Assembly: GCF_021134715.1 (NCBI RefSeq) | Contig: NC_060021.1 | Span: forward strand, 4,588,001-4,652,000 | DNA length: 64,000 nucleotides | DNA from: Daphnia pulex | Lineage: Eukaryota > Arthropoda > Branchiopoda > Diplostraca > Daphniidae | Reading direction: 5' to 3' | Shown here: positions 1-12,944 of the stretch, piece after piece | Numbering within the stretch: position 1 is the stretch's first letter | Layout of the letters: each line of letters opens with the position of its first letter | The notes under the pieces: generated by a model | What the model was told of the DNA's origin: nothing | What the model saw: the letters and a program-made list of their open reading frames with translations, nothing else | Databases searched by the model: none | Made by a program: the position numbers and the translations under genes

Positions 1-157
1 CTTTTTTTTGGCTTTCGCCTCCGATGATGCCCATTGACAGTTATTTGCATTTTTATTTATAGTCGAAAAGCAGCTCCGAAATATTGGCTCTTTCCCTTTT
101 ACTAGCACATGCATTCAAAATCCAAAAAACTAAAAATAAAGATGGCTTTCCAATATA

Positions 158-856
158 GGGAGACCGGGGTTAGTTGGCTCACTTTTTACACACCCGGTTC
201 TGCACCACATAATTTTTACCAGAATTGTGAAATTTTTAAAAATAATGAAAGCTTATTATCTTAGCTAAAATGTTGCGCCGAAAAATATAAACGATAAAAT
301 TACTCATAAACAGTGAAATTGAGTGGTTTATCACTTCACTTTTAGGGACAATCGCCACCGCTACAAGGGAAAAGTTGGCCGTCAAGAGAAAAGTAGAAGC
401 TGACGAAAATAATGGGCCAGCTTACCCCAGCTAGCAGACAATGTTAAGTAAATGGGACAACTTACCCCAAAAATAAATGGCCAAACTACCACAAGAGTCA
501 TTTTTATCGAATTATTGAAATATAATGAAATGAAAACTAATTACCAGACATGCAAATACACGGAACTATAGCTTAAGGCATAATCTTTCTTAGAAAACAT
601 AATAGCATGAATATCTTCTTCATATTCTGTTAAACAGAGAAATAATTTGCAAAAAAAAGTTACTCGGGAGTAATGAATTATGTTTTTGCCTATTATAACT
701 TTTAGAATGATGTGCAGACGGATAAAATTTTGATCGATGCATTCTACGAATAGAAGTGCACACTTTGGCTATTTTGAAAAACGTATAATTTCATATGGCT
801 CGAAATAATAGCCAAACGAGCGTCTTACCCCGTATACCAAATGACCCCAGTCTCCC
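158..856. mobile_element. Non-autonomous DNA transposon (MITE-like), 699 bases
   Basis: The left end reads GGGAGACCGGGGTTAGTTGG and the reverse complement of the right end reads GGGAGACTGGGGTCATTTGG, so about 17 of 20 terminal bases match in inverted orientation. The interior is AT-rich with no meaningful reading frame and has extra internal copies of the terminal theme (CTTACCCC near 422 and 463). No transposase is encoded, so it would depend on one supplied elsewhere. The superfamily is not assigned and the target duplication is unclear. Confidence 0.55.
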
Positions 857-2065
857 CGCGTTGAAATGGGGGAACCAAGTGCCGGACGCGGGAGCTGCTT
901 TCAATTTGCGAGCGGCCAAACAGGACATGAGTCTTGGAGCTTCCAACTTTCGATTATATAATATCCTGTGGCAACTCTGTGTCCTATATTACACAAAGGC
1001 AGCGGCAAGAGAATAAAGGAATCTATAAAGCGATCTACCCAATTCTGTTGGCCCTAGTTCTTATAATATCAAAGGTTGTGTGCCGTAAGATATACAGAGA
1101 GGCGATGTCTTTGAATCAATTAGCGACTGCCGACTGGAATATTATTAATGTTTAAGTTCTGTTCCATCCGCGATTTCCACAGCAGGTCGAAATCAATCTA
1201 AAAGAACAAAGTGCCGTCTCCATTGAATATTTGAAACGGTGTGGAAGGTGCATTAGATTATCCGCATCACGCTAAATACATAATCGAGGCGTTACGTAAA
1301 ACGTGGTGTTCCCTCCCTCCTTTCTTGAAGGACCATAGTGTTGGCTGTCGCGCGTATAACCCATGCACAGTACCAACACTTATCACTGTGTGCAGCGCAT
1401 GTAATATTATAGAGAAAACGCGCCAGCCTGGGACGAAGATACAGCCTGGGTGGTATACAACACTGTTTGACGTTTTATTCAGCACCGAAGTAAAAGAAGA
1501 AGAAAAATAATCACAAGTAATGAGAAGTTGCTATGTAATAACTCTGTCTTATTATGTGTGTACAAGGAGCGTGGGAGGTTCCTATATCCGGGTCTGCGCT
1601 TATCTGCTCAATGCCAACAATCGATGATGTCATTCTACCCAAGCTAGTAACGCACCGATTCAATAGCGAAATGAGGCATATTAAAGGGCTTGGTTTATTG
1701 CGCACAAAATCAACCAGTGCATCTATAGAAATGTAAATTATTCAAACTGGCTTACGTAATAAAGAGAGCGCGGGCTATTTAAAAAAATGAGTAAGCTATA
1801 CACTATTACCTTTGGCGCTATCGATGGTATATTCGGGAATATTATAGACTTTATAGTCTAGCTCCATAAATGTATTATGCTGCTCATCTTTTTCAACCCA
1901 CTTTTTTTTTTTGCTCCCTCCCATCAATCGTCCGCACACCCCCGGTCGTTCACGAACTTTCCTTTCATCTTCGCCGAGCTGTTAACTGGCCGCAATCGTT
2001 GACGCTTAGCTCCGTGGAAGGAAAAATGGCGGGCCGCGTGCTGTATCCATCATCTAGTATATATA
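857..2065. other. Intergenic stretch, no supported gene
   Basis: Several short frames of 60-90 codons exist on both strands, but none has a recognisable domain, flanking splice sites or consistent coding bias. I see no RNA gene or ordered repeat here. Confidence 0.4.
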
Positions 2066-3005
2066 CAGTCCCCTCACAAAGTTTGGAAACACGGCGAGTG
2101 TTTCCGCGCTTCTAACACGGCGGCTTACGGGCCAATGTGTCTCCCTTTTTTCGCGATAACTCACGTTTGAGTTATCGCAAAGCAAATTTTAAAAAATCTT
2201 CTTGGTGAGGAAAGAATTTTCTTTCACCATGATTTTTTTCAGATTTTAGTAAATTGAACTTTATCCCCAAAGTGCTAGACATAAAGTTTGGAAACATCGG
2301 CGCGCTCGCCATATGTTTCCAAGCTAAAGTGTATGCTAGTTAAAAAATCATAAAAAATTGAAATTAATAAATTTTTACTTGAAACTTTTACCAACGGTAG
2401 ACGACATAGTCGTCTACATTTGGACAAAGTTTCAAATTTTTCTAATGAAACTCTGATTTTTCTCGATTTTTTAAAATAGAAAAATAGAGGGAAGAGAATA
2501 GGGGAGAACAAAGGGGTCCGGCGGTTTTCCCTCTTCTATTCTTCCCCCGGGCTAGGATTTCGTCCCTGCGCCACCAAAATAAATCGGAATTGTTTTTTAA
2601 AAAATCGGGACAAATCAGAGTTTCATTAGAAAAATTTGAAACTTTGTCCAAATGTAGACGACTATGTCGTCTACCGTTGGTAAAAGTTTCAAGTAAAAAT
2701 TTATTAATTTCAATTTTTTATGATTTTTTAACTAGCATACACTTTAGCTTGGAAACATATGGCGAGCGCGCCGATGTTTCCAAACTTTATGTCTAGCACT
2801 TTGGGGATAAAGTTCAATTTACTAAAATCTGAAAAAAATCATGGTGAAAGAAAATTCTTTCCTCACCAAGAAGATTTTTTAAAATTTGCTTTGCGATAAC
2901 TCAAACGTGAGTTATCGCGAAAAAAGGGAGACACATTGGCCCGTAAGCCGCCGTGTTAGAAGCGCGGAAACACTCGCCGTGTTTCCAAACTTTGTGAGGG
3001 TACTG
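2066..3005. mobile_element. Foldback Tc1/mariner-type MITE with ~405-base inverted arms
   Basis: The element is an almost perfect palindrome. Left arm 2066 to about 2471 is repeated in reverse complement at about 2600 to 3005 around a ~130-base spacer. The tips read CAGTCCCCTCACAAAGTTTG and, on the other strand, CAGTACCCTCACAAAGTTTG. Each tip is flanked by TA (2064-2065 and 3006-3007), the target duplication used by Tc1/mariner elements. A second tip-like motif (AAAGTTTGGAAACAT) lies inside each arm near 2284 and 2785. There is no transposase frame. The superfamily call rests on the CAGT tip and TA duplication, so it is an inference. Confidence 0.8.
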
Positions 3006-3379
3006 TATATAATATATTTCGTATCCACGGATATAGCTCCTCTGATTTGATCTATTACACCCCGAAGAGCCATCTCATGAAAATCATGGAAAATCAATTT
3101 TATAGCCCACGCACAAATAAAATTCCGTGACGGGCTACCGATGTGGTAGCCTTCAAGTCAACTCTCTTTATTTTTCTTTGATACCTATAATAATGTGCCA
3201 TCATGTTTGTTTGCCCAGATTCAGGTTTCGGTTTTTTGCCCAGTTTTTTTTTTATGGGGGAATTGGAGACTGCGTTATTTTGACAAGATTAAAAGCGTTA
3301 ATTTGTTTCAAAATTCGCGCAACCTAAACGGATACATCTCCTACATCTAGCGGTAAAGAATTAAACTCCACCGCAGGTT

Positions 3380-3565
3380 TTATTATAGCCGTTCTAATGT
3401 CGCAATAGTTTTTCCGTTCTAGTTTCGTTTCTAAAATATGGACGTTCTAGTGTCGGGTGGGCGTTCTAGTGACGACGACAGTGATAGTGCCACGACAGAT
3501 GTCGTGGCAATAGACAGTTTCGACCGTATTGCCACGACATGATGTCGTGGCAATAGATTTAACCA
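3380..3565. repeat. Short repeat cluster with two perfect palindromes
   Basis: Four imperfect copies of CGTTCTAGTGTCG occur between about 3390 and 3475. They are followed by two hairpin-forming palindromes built on GCCACGACA/TGTCGTGGC, near 3489-3508 and 3529-3553. The second has 12-base arms around a single central G. No gene overlaps them and their function is unknown. Confidence 0.55.
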
Positions 3566-3746
3566 TCCCAGTCTTAGAAAAGGTTAAAGCCATCTCTGCT
3601 TGTCTATGTGAACTAACTGAAGTTTGCCTTATGATCGCTAGGTGGTAGTTTGCAAAAACAAAGCTTCGACTAGTCGACTCGAATCTAGCTTTGAAGTTTT
3701 TTTGTTGATTGACTAAACTAAAAACGCAGTTAAAGCCTGTAGAAAG

Positions 3747-4123
3747 ATGGTGTGCGATAAATGTGAGAAAAAACTGGGTAAAGTTATAACTCCAGACCCA
3801 TGGAAATCAGGAGCTCGAAATACCACAGAAGGTGGTGGTCGCAAGCTCAATGAAAACAAAGCTCTTACTTCTACAAAAAATCGTTTCAACCCATATACAC
3901 CGAAATTTGAAGGCTGCAGAATATGTAAACAGAAAGTTCATCAAAATGGATCGTATTATTGTAAGTACCAAAGAATTTATAAGAAAAGAAGCTGAATTGA
4001 GTCTAACAAAATTACTGTAATTTGGAATTTACAGGTCAACCTTGTGCTTATAAAAAAGGAATCTGTTCGATGTGTGGAAAGAAAATTATTGACACAAAAA
4101 GCTACAAACAATCTTCCACTTGA
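3747..4123 (+). CDS. Cript: CRIPT, cysteine-rich PDZ-binding protein
   Basis: This two-exon gene has exons at 3747-3960 and 4035-4123, with a 74-base GT..AG intron splitting a cysteine codon. The spliced product is 100 residues, against about 101 for vertebrate CRIPT. It opens with MVCDKCEKKLGKVITPDPWK and contains the conserved GARNTTEGGGRKLNENKAL block, then paired CxxC motifs (CRIC near residue 60, CQPC across the intron, CSMC near residue 86) that would bind zinc. The family is known to bind PDZ-domain proteins such as PSD-95 and has been linked to minor-spliceosome function. The usual C-terminal PDZ ligand is not clear: the end reads YKQSST. The start is the only ATG giving the family N-terminus. 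A likely poly(A) signal, AATAAA, lies near 4546. Confidence 0.95.
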
Positions 4124-5438
4124 TAATCTGTTGTGTTATGTTGTGTTACAATCTTGTCTATGTCTCCTAATCTTTAAGTGAATGTGACATTGAATGGAAT
4201 ATATGAAATTAAGATGCTTGAAACTCTTTTCGTACTCTAGTGCTTTACTCATGTGAAGTTTGAGACCTTACAATCACTGTAATTATCTTGAGTGGTACTA
4301 TATTAATTTTTGGTATTAAAATTTGTAAATTTTTCATACCTCAAGTATATGCAGAATATTACCAGTAAATTTTCTTTGTAAATTATCTTATGGCATGGCT
4401 AATGGATGGATATGTAAATTATACTCTGAACTCCATCCCTTATTTTGTCAGAGGTAATGCTTAAAAGGTTAAGGACCAAAGGTTAATCTCCTTTGAACAA
4501 TTAAACTTAGACTGAGAATTGTTTTTTTTATGAGCTCAATAATCAATAAACACAGCGAATGATGTCGTTCTATGCAATTTAGCATTAGAATTAAACATGC
4601 TGTTTACATATATATACTAATTCCAGAAAATTTGCAGTACTTTTTACTTGTTGGCTAAGTCCATGCTAAGCAATAACAAACAAAAAATATTACTTGTAAG
4701 GCGTTATACGATATATTTCGAGAGAAGTAGCTGCTGCATAATTATGATTTTTTATCTTTTAAATTATATTTCATTCGGTATAATTATTCGTTCCAAGGCT
4801 AGCTTTGTTATGTTTCCTTGAAATTCAGTCTCAAAGCAAGACGCTGGTCACTTCTCTGGTGAAAAAAAATCGAAGCTGTTTGTATGGAGGTAGGCCATAA
4901 TTAGATACTGCTTAAAACATATATTTTGAACATTTGAAAAGAACGCAATAATACCTCTTGTTGAATTCGTTAAAAACTTAAAATGATCCCATAGAATCGA
5001 ACATACAAATGGAATTAAAGTATTGGCAGTTCCAAGATTACCAAGATCCTTCCGGCACGGAAGTAAAATCGGGACAGTTAGTCACCATCAACATACGTTT
5101 CACTTATTTACCAGGAAAATTAAAGTTACTTGGTAGATTAAGAATGGTAGGTGAGCATCCATTGCATTACCATATTTTCTTATCTTAACTCCAAATCACC
5201 TTCTTTATCTAGCGCTTATCTCGTTTTTGTTATCTAACACACAGAGGGAGTGAAACAAGTCTTTGTTCTTCATCGACTTGGATATCTTCTCGACACGAAA
5301 ACGAAACAAGTTAAGGACCAATTTTTGATGTACATACTAAGGAAGCGGTGGATTTAGTGGCCGTTAGTTAACCTGTGACTATCAAGTAAACGCGCTGCAA
5401 GTGTGCCAACGGGTGTAAATTAGTAAATTAGGTGTAGA
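4124..5438. other. CRIPT 3' region and intergenic DNA
   Basis: AT-rich sequence follows the CRIPT stop. A 59-codon frame begins at about 5009 but has no recognised domain or supporting exon. Otherwise I see no gene, RNA gene or structured repeat. Confidence 0.4.
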
Positions 5439-8400
5439 ATGGCAAAGCAAAGTTATGTTCTTCTGTTGATACTAGCTAACTTCTGGCTGGTACATATTGG
5501 AGCTGATAGTTCTCAGTTTTCGACAACTTCAGATGTTTTACTTGTTGATATAGAAATTAACACGTGAACCTGTTTGCTGCAAAGAACGCTTTGTATTGCT
5601 ACTCGCCTAGCCACAATCGTCAACAGCACTGAGTCCCCCTCTCTTATTCCTTTGTCTGGGTAGGTCCTTCTCCCCCTCTCTTCTTTCCTGGCTATCCTGC
5701 GTTGCCGCACTGTCCAGTTTGTTTATCTTTTATACTCAACACCTCCCCTCAAACTGGACCCCCAAAAATAAACATGAGCACAGAATACACAGCATATTTG
5801 AATCAGACATAAATACTAGGTTCAGTGTCACAAGACAAATAATAAGAAAAGAAATATCAGCCTCCTTTAACTCTTCAGTTACACCTCCCCTACACCCCGA
5901 ACGCCAATCTTGTCACGGAGATACTTGAAGCGTGGAGCAGCCAGGGGTTTCGTGAGTGCATCGGCCAGTTGCTCCTGGGAGCTTACATAGTTTATCATCT
6001 CTTCTGTCATGTCGATCGTAACGCTTCCTTTTTCTGTCCGCTTCTTCTCCTTCTCTCTCACGCCGGCGTTTGTATTGACGGCATTGAGCTCTAACATGCG
6101 TAGTGGAGTTGCACTCCCAGCATGTTCTCGGTATACCAGCATGTTGACTGGAAGGGTGGCTTTTTCCTTTGTTCTGACCGTACTGGGCAGGAAGTGCTTG
6201 CTCTTTGTGCTGTGATTCATCTCTGTTCGGCTTACTGAGATAGGCAGTATCAGATGTCGATTTTGCTTCTTCGTCGTTGCGCAGGCTCTTGTCCAATGCT
6301 ATAAGGCGAGTAGTCAGTTTCTTGAGAGTTTTCTCTGCAACAGGCGTGCTGTCCCATGCAAAGGCAAAAACACGGAACTCTGGAGGAAGCGACATGAGTA
6401 TCTTTGCCATTATTTGATTATCATCAATAGCTATGTTGAGGCTCTTCAGACGGAATGCTATCTGTTCCAACTCAGTCAGGAAGCTTGATACACTTTGGCT
6501 TGGTCGAAATGTGCATCCATAGAACTTTGTCCACAATAGAGGTGCATTGTCTGCGGCATCTTCTTCATACTCAGTCTCCAATTTCATCCACATCTCTTGG
6601 GCTGTGCTACAAGACATCAGGATCCTTGATTGGTCTTCTTTGATGGCGCCAAATATGTTCTGCATTGCCGTGGTATTTCTCTTGTTCCAGTTGGTTATAT
6701 CAGCTGCATTTTCAATCACCTGGTCAGCATTGCGTCTCTGATTGTGGTAACAAAACGAGAAGATGGTTAGGTTTGTGATATCCATGGCAGCCTCACATTA
6801 TCTCAATGTGGAATCTCCCTCACATCATCTCGATGTGGAATACCTCTCACATTATCTCAATGTGGAATCTCCCTCACATCATCTCGATGTGGAATACCTC
6901 TCACATTATCTCAATGTGGAATCTCCCTCACATCATCTCGATGTGGAAAAACACTCAGCTGTCTCCTAGATGCTTGCAACTCTAGCACACACTTGTCCAC
7001 CATCATATGATGGAATTTAGCCAGAGTGACCAAACAGATTGAGAAAGAAACACAAAAAAGAGAAATGTCCAGCAAACACAAACACACAAAAAACAAAATC
7101 AAGTGGCAGAGATTAAGCACTCACGCCGGGATCTAAGTTTGTCAATTTAATAGTTGGTACCACGCCACAGATAGGCATCTCATATCGCGTTGTTGTCAGG
7201 CACGGATCACACACATAAAGAAAACAATAAATCATCAATAAACTTACTTCAGCAGGTTGCCGTTGAGTCCCGTTCACGACTTCCCAAAGCTCAACACTTT
7301 GTAACGCCAGCTTCATTCCAAATTTCCAAGACGCGTAGTTTTTCCCATTCAGACACCATACAACATGGCGGCGGCCATCTTTCTCCATCACTCCAGAAAA
7401 GAATTTCTAATTTCTTGGGAACAGTTAGCCGGGGACACACACAAAAAAAAATAATTGTTCAGACAGAGTAGCTGTTAGCTGTGCGTACAGCTGGGCCCAT
7501 AACCTGTTGATATAGAAATTAACACGTGAACCTGTTTGCTGCAAAGAACGCTTTGTATTGCTACTCGCCTAGCCACAATCGTCAACAGCACTGAGTCCCC
7601 CTCTCTTATTCCTTTGTCTGGGTAGGTCCTTCTCCCCCTCTCTTCTTTCCTGGCTATCCTGCGTTGCCGCACTGTCCAGTTTGTTTATCTTTTATACTCA
7701 ACATTACTTTCGCCGGAAAGTGCAATCAATGAGAAATCGGTCGACACTAGTCTTTCATCAAAATTGGAAATATCGGCACGTCCTGCGAATATCCAAGCTA
7801 CAATACCAAGTTCCAGCAACGACGAAGAAGATCCGCTAAAATCCCACATTTGTTCATTATGTTCTTGCCAGGGTGAATCCCCGTTCGTCATAGACTGTAA
7901 TGAAAAAGGTTTGAAAAATCCTTTTTTGGTTTCCGAATGGCCAAACAATGTCCCTAGTACTACTATCGAAGCCAAATTTGACTCCAACGAGTTTATAGAA
8001 ATAACACAATTTCCGGAATTGCCATTATTACGACTGAGCTATCGGAAAAATGGTCTCTTAGTTATTGAGAAAGCGGCATTCAAATTTCTAAAAATGTTGG
8101 AATATTTGGATCTTAGCGAAAATAGTTTGACTCATGACTCAATCACCGCTAGTGTATTTGAGGGACCATTCAGTGAAGACGACTATGAGCCAATTCCGTT
8201 GAAAACTCTAAAACTCGGCTACAACAAAATATTTTCCATTGATAAAGATGCGTTTAATCATTTATTGTCTCTCGAAACACTTGAGCTAAACAACAACCCA
8301 ATAAAAGTAATTGATCATCAAACGGCAATAGCGATTACATCACTGAGGAAGTTAAAGGTATCTGTTCAAACTAAAAATTGGTGAAATTTTAAAAATAATT

Positions 8401-9562
8401 TAATTCGTATTTTTGTCAATTTATTTTTATAGACTTTGAATTTAGCCGAAACGGATTTGTCGTCGGTGCCTAGTGGTTTCTTCCATGCATTGCCGGCGCT
8501 AAAATTGCTAGTCCTTGCCGGAAACAAGTTCACAATTATACCGGAAGAGCTTCAGCACGCCATACATTTGGAATACCTAAATTTCAACAACAACCCAATC
8601 AAAACACTCGACAAAGATTCTTTCCAAGGCCTGAGCAAGCTCAAATATTTGAATGTGTCGAGCATGCCTTCTTTAGAATGGATTGACGCCAACACGTTTA
8701 CGCCGCTTACATCTATGATTCAACTTTGGTGCTCGTTCAATCCAGCCCTTAAAACCATACATCCTGCTGCTTTCAGCAACATGGATGAAAGTGACGGGAC
8801 TTTTCAACTAAGCGAGGTTTGTTTAATTATTAACTGCGCCTTTTATTAAATATTTTTTAATATTTTACTTAAACTAAATCTGGAACCGTATACGACCCAA
8901 CAGTTTCATTTTCGAGGAAACAACATCCAGAACATACCTCCCTCTCTGCTTCCGTGGGCTAATTTGGGACTAGTTGACATTGGAGAAAATCCGTTCAAGT
9001 GCGACTGCAATATTGGATGGATGGTAACGAGTCTCGTTCCTATTGTTTCGGACAAAACACCTGAATTAATAACGAGTTTACGGTAATTCTCATTTTTGTT
9101 AAGACCTGCGAGAAATTTAAACTAGATGAGCATTGAGCAATTTTCTTATCAAAATACTGACATTCCAATCATGATTACTGTTTCAACAGTTGCGCCGGAC
9201 CGGAAGAATATAAAGAAAAATTGCTAGATTCGCTGGCAACTGATACGAAAATTGTAAACTGTACCAATCCTACTGATATCATTTCCGGTGGAGATAACAA
9301 CCATGGCGGAGGGTCCACTGTTCGAACTACATCTTCAAACAAGGGTTTGATTATTTTTTCACTATTGGGAATCATTGCGGTCATAGGTGGAATGGCTTGC
9401 TTCATTATGATGGCGGTCAGAAAATCCAACCTTCGCGAAATGTATGACACCACTTCTGGGCAAATAGTACATTACGTCAGGACGGCAGGTGTTGGGGATA
9501 AACCAGAAGATGAGCAAGCAATTGTAAAGAAAGAATATAACCAATATTACGAAGAACCTTAA
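5439..9562 (+). CDS. Leucine-rich-repeat type I membrane protein, exon 1 split by a copia insertion
   Basis: Exons are 5439-5542 plus 7709-8357 (one ancestral exon, now split), 8433-8816, 8904-9082 and 9190-9562. All introns are GT..AG and in phase. With the insertion and one copy of its TTACT duplication discounted, the frame is open for 562 codons. It begins with a hydrophobic signal peptide (MAKQSYVLLLILANFWLVHI), has an acidic linker and an N-terminal cysteine cluster, then several leucine-rich repeats (LEYLDLSENSLT, LETLELNNNPI, LKLLVLAGNKFT, LKYLNVS). A C-flanking cap follows (NPFKCDCNIGW, later CAGPEE). A transmembrane segment lies near residues 490-513, and a ~47-residue tyrosine-containing tail ends in YNQYYEEP. 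This fits an extracellular recognition or adhesion receptor; the ligand is unknown. In this haplotype the insertion should break the protein after about residue 35. Confidence 0.8.
5543..5741 (-). repeat. 3' LTR of the copia-type element
   Basis: This 199-base terminal repeat starts TG and ends CA. It shows no visible difference from 7505-7703 and lies next to the polypurine tract at about 5742-5753. Confidence 0.92.
5879..7391 (-). pseudogene. Copia gag fused out of frame to an RNase H tail
   Basis: Gag begins near 7391 (motif WCLNGKNYASWKFGMKLALQ). It resumes at 6737 with AADITNWNKRN, MSCSTAQEMWMKLETEY and a CCHC knuckle, CWECNSTTHVRAQC, near 6100. Between the parts, minus-strand GTAAGT at 7247 and CAG ending at 6738 would remove 510 bases and join the two frames exactly, so an intron is possible. 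Downstream, in another frame, MINYVSSQEQLADALTKPLA (about 6000-5940) is the conserved end of copia RNase H. The junction between them marks the internal deletion. The segment cannot make a working polyprotein. Confidence 0.8.
6786..6950. repeat. 54-base tandem repeat inside the copia element
   Basis: Three copies of a 54-base unit sit here, each made of two related 27-base halves (TCACATTATCTCAATGTGGAA and TCACATCATCTCGATGTGGAA). They fall in the putative gag intron. Confidence 0.85.
7505..7703 (-). repeat. 5' LTR of the copia-type element
   Basis: This is the second 199-base LTR. It is followed on the minus strand by the copia-like primer-binding site at about 7490-7504 and flanked by the TTACT duplication at 7704-7708. 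Confidence 0.92.
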
Positions 9563-9848
9563 TTATGGAGAAATTATCATAACCACTTAAAATTCATTAA
9601 GTTAGCTGGTTCCTTATGTCGACCTATCAAGCACTGCTGTCATTTAGAACGCATCCAAATCGCTTTATTTTATTTTATCTACTAATAACTACGATTATAC
9701 TTGCTAAAGGTACAGTGAATCAAAAATTTATATTTCCTATGATTGTTATCTCGCCATAACTATATGAACGAAAACGTCTGGAAATTTGAAAACCTTCGAA
9801 TTACATGACATGCATTGTGCAATCCAAAACCTTGGCTTTTATTTACTC

Positions 9849-10488
9849 TTATTTTTGATCATCGGTGACAGAATTATCACATGTTGTCGAGTCAGTCATC
9901 CAGCAGGCGAAGCTATCTGAATAGGGAAACCAAGAAGAGTTGGAGTGCATCAACTTCCCCCTTTGATTCTTTTCATCTTGCAGTATGCTCTTCTCTTTCA
10001 GGGCCGGCTCTATACAAAAACGATAGGTAAACAAAAGCGCAGCAGTTGATTCGCCGGGAATGATTACGGCGATAGGGCACGGATAAACTGTATAGCGTAC
10101 GGTACACAGTTTACTATTATTTATGACCACGGACAAAGATGACGACAATTGTCTGGGTATTTCTGGATCTGACTCATCTCTTTGTCCAATTGATAAGCAG
10201 CGAGTAAAAAGGGAAATGGTAGCTCTAATGGGGCCATTTCAGTCTGCTGTTATCCTTGTCATCTTTCATTGATCTGGGCACGGATACTCATTTTGCTTCC
10301 ACTTGATGGGCTGATGCCTCGTCAACTCGCGATGTATGCGTAACGAGCTTTCAGATCAATAATATGCGATTACCCGAAGATAGTAGCCGTGCACATGTTG
10401 TCACAGCAGCACAGCATTCAGTCTTATACGCGTGTATAGGGCACAGGACTATACACAACAAAGCCAAACCGATGATGATTGGTGTCAT
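9849..10488 (-). CDS. Predicted small secreted cysteine-containing protein
   Basis: I do not recognise the family. Two exons are proposed: 10374-10488 and 9849-10177 (minus). A GT..AG intron joins them in phase to give 147 residues. The first exon encodes a clear signal peptide, MTPIIIGLALLCIVLCPIHA, followed by a cysteine cluster (TECC, TTC). The second has six further cysteines (KLC, YPCP, RFC, FAC, TTC among them) and several N-glycosylation-type sequons, as expected of a disulfide-bonded extracellular protein. It lies tail to tail with the LRR receptor gene, 286 bases away. The acceptor was chosen only because it keeps the frame, so the structure needs transcript support; two unrelated short frames remain possible. 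Confidence 0.45.
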
Positions 10489-11563
10489 CCTTGTGCTACT
10501 GATGTTGAAGAGCTTTATCGCCAAACGATGGTAGTGGGAACTGGAAAGCACACAACCGCAGTATATTCGCCAGCAGGCATTCTAAGCACTGCGTCCATTG
10601 TGAGTGATGCTGCTAACGGGGTGTAATTGAGCTAGCGAATCTTACAACCGCTTATAACTGAGTCGCAATAGACCCTGAATTTGAAACGTGCGATTTGGCC
10701 AGAAAACCCTAACGCAATCAATTTTGACAGTTAAGTATCTTTTTCATTCTTGATTTCATTATTATTTCTTTTCCATTTTTTTTAACTGACTACATTTCAA
10801 TTTTGTTGTCCCTATTGAATATTGATGTGTTGATTCTGCTATAGTGAGTCATGAGTGATTTTCCTATTTCGTTTTAACATTTCTTTCTTCTTGAACAGTC
10901 TTCTGCGTTTGTATTCGTTTGTACGTATTCAGAAAAAACTTAAATAAATGCGATACATAAAATATTTCATTTTGGAACCCATTTCCATTTGTTCATTTCT
11001 TACTAATCGTGGATATTTCGACTGTGTCAAGGAAATGATGACGTCATAACGAATCAGAAAAAATAAGTGAAATAGTCAAGAAAGCCAAGAATTCGTGGGT
11101 TCGCGTGTAGATGCGTGCGGATGTGTGGACTTTTGCGATGTAATGCGTTAGGTACGGTATATAGCCTACTCTCTAGCTGCGACGGATCTTCTTGCCGTGC
11201 TGCACTTTCACGCGCAGGCGTGAAAGGCTTCCCGTTTTTGATGGCCCAAGTCCAAGGCGAGCAAATAAAATCACCAATCAGCTTCCTCTCGTCGGTGGAT
11301 TGGCTCGTGGACGAATCGATTGGACTTCCGGATTGGTTGTGCCTTACACAACTTCCGCGATGATGTTCCACCTTCTTTGTATGCCCGTTTTTCACACACA
11401 CAAGTTATGTGTATTAGTTGCGTCTCTCTTTCAAACGGGTTTCCCGTCGACGGGCACATCATTGAACACTTCGATAACAGATGTTATTGACGCTAGCTGC
11501 TTCGTCACGGTGGTTACCTAAGAGACACCCGAGTAAGCCCTTTCGCGTAGGTTTCACAAAACG
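10489..11563 (+). promoter_or_regulatory. Upstream region of bsh
   Basis: No coding sequence is convincing here. The segment is about 1 kb upstream of the bsh start and contains a CRE-like TGACGTCA at about 11039-11046. Much of it (from about 10665) is also present in inverted, diverged form at 35.2-37.4 kb. The promoter itself cannot be pinpointed by eye. Confidence 0.35.

Positions 11564-12944
<1,381 letters not shown>

Larger units (their letters stand above)
5543..7703 (-). mobile_element. Internally deleted Ty1/copia LTR retrotransposon, 2161 bases
   Basis: Two 199-base LTRs (TGTTGATA...CTCAACA) with no difference that I can see bracket the element, and TTACT is duplicated at 5538-5542 and 7704-7708. 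On the minus strand the 5' LTR is followed by GGTTATGGGCCCAGC, the Drosophila copia type of primer-binding site (partial initiator tRNA-Met). A purine-rich tract (GAGGGGAGG) abuts the 3' LTR. The interior keeps gag and the last part of RNase H only; protease, integrase and most of reverse transcriptase are missing. It is therefore a recent but non-autonomous insertion. Confidence 0.92.

Noticed and set aside
1241-1510. 89-codon frame
   Set aside because: No ATG at the start, no recognised motif and an overlapping opposite-strand frame of similar quality.
5009-5188. 59-codon plus-strand frame beginning MELKYWQFQDYQDPSG
   Set aside because: It looks mildly coding but has no family match, no splice partner that extends it and no clear relation to the neighbouring LRR gene.
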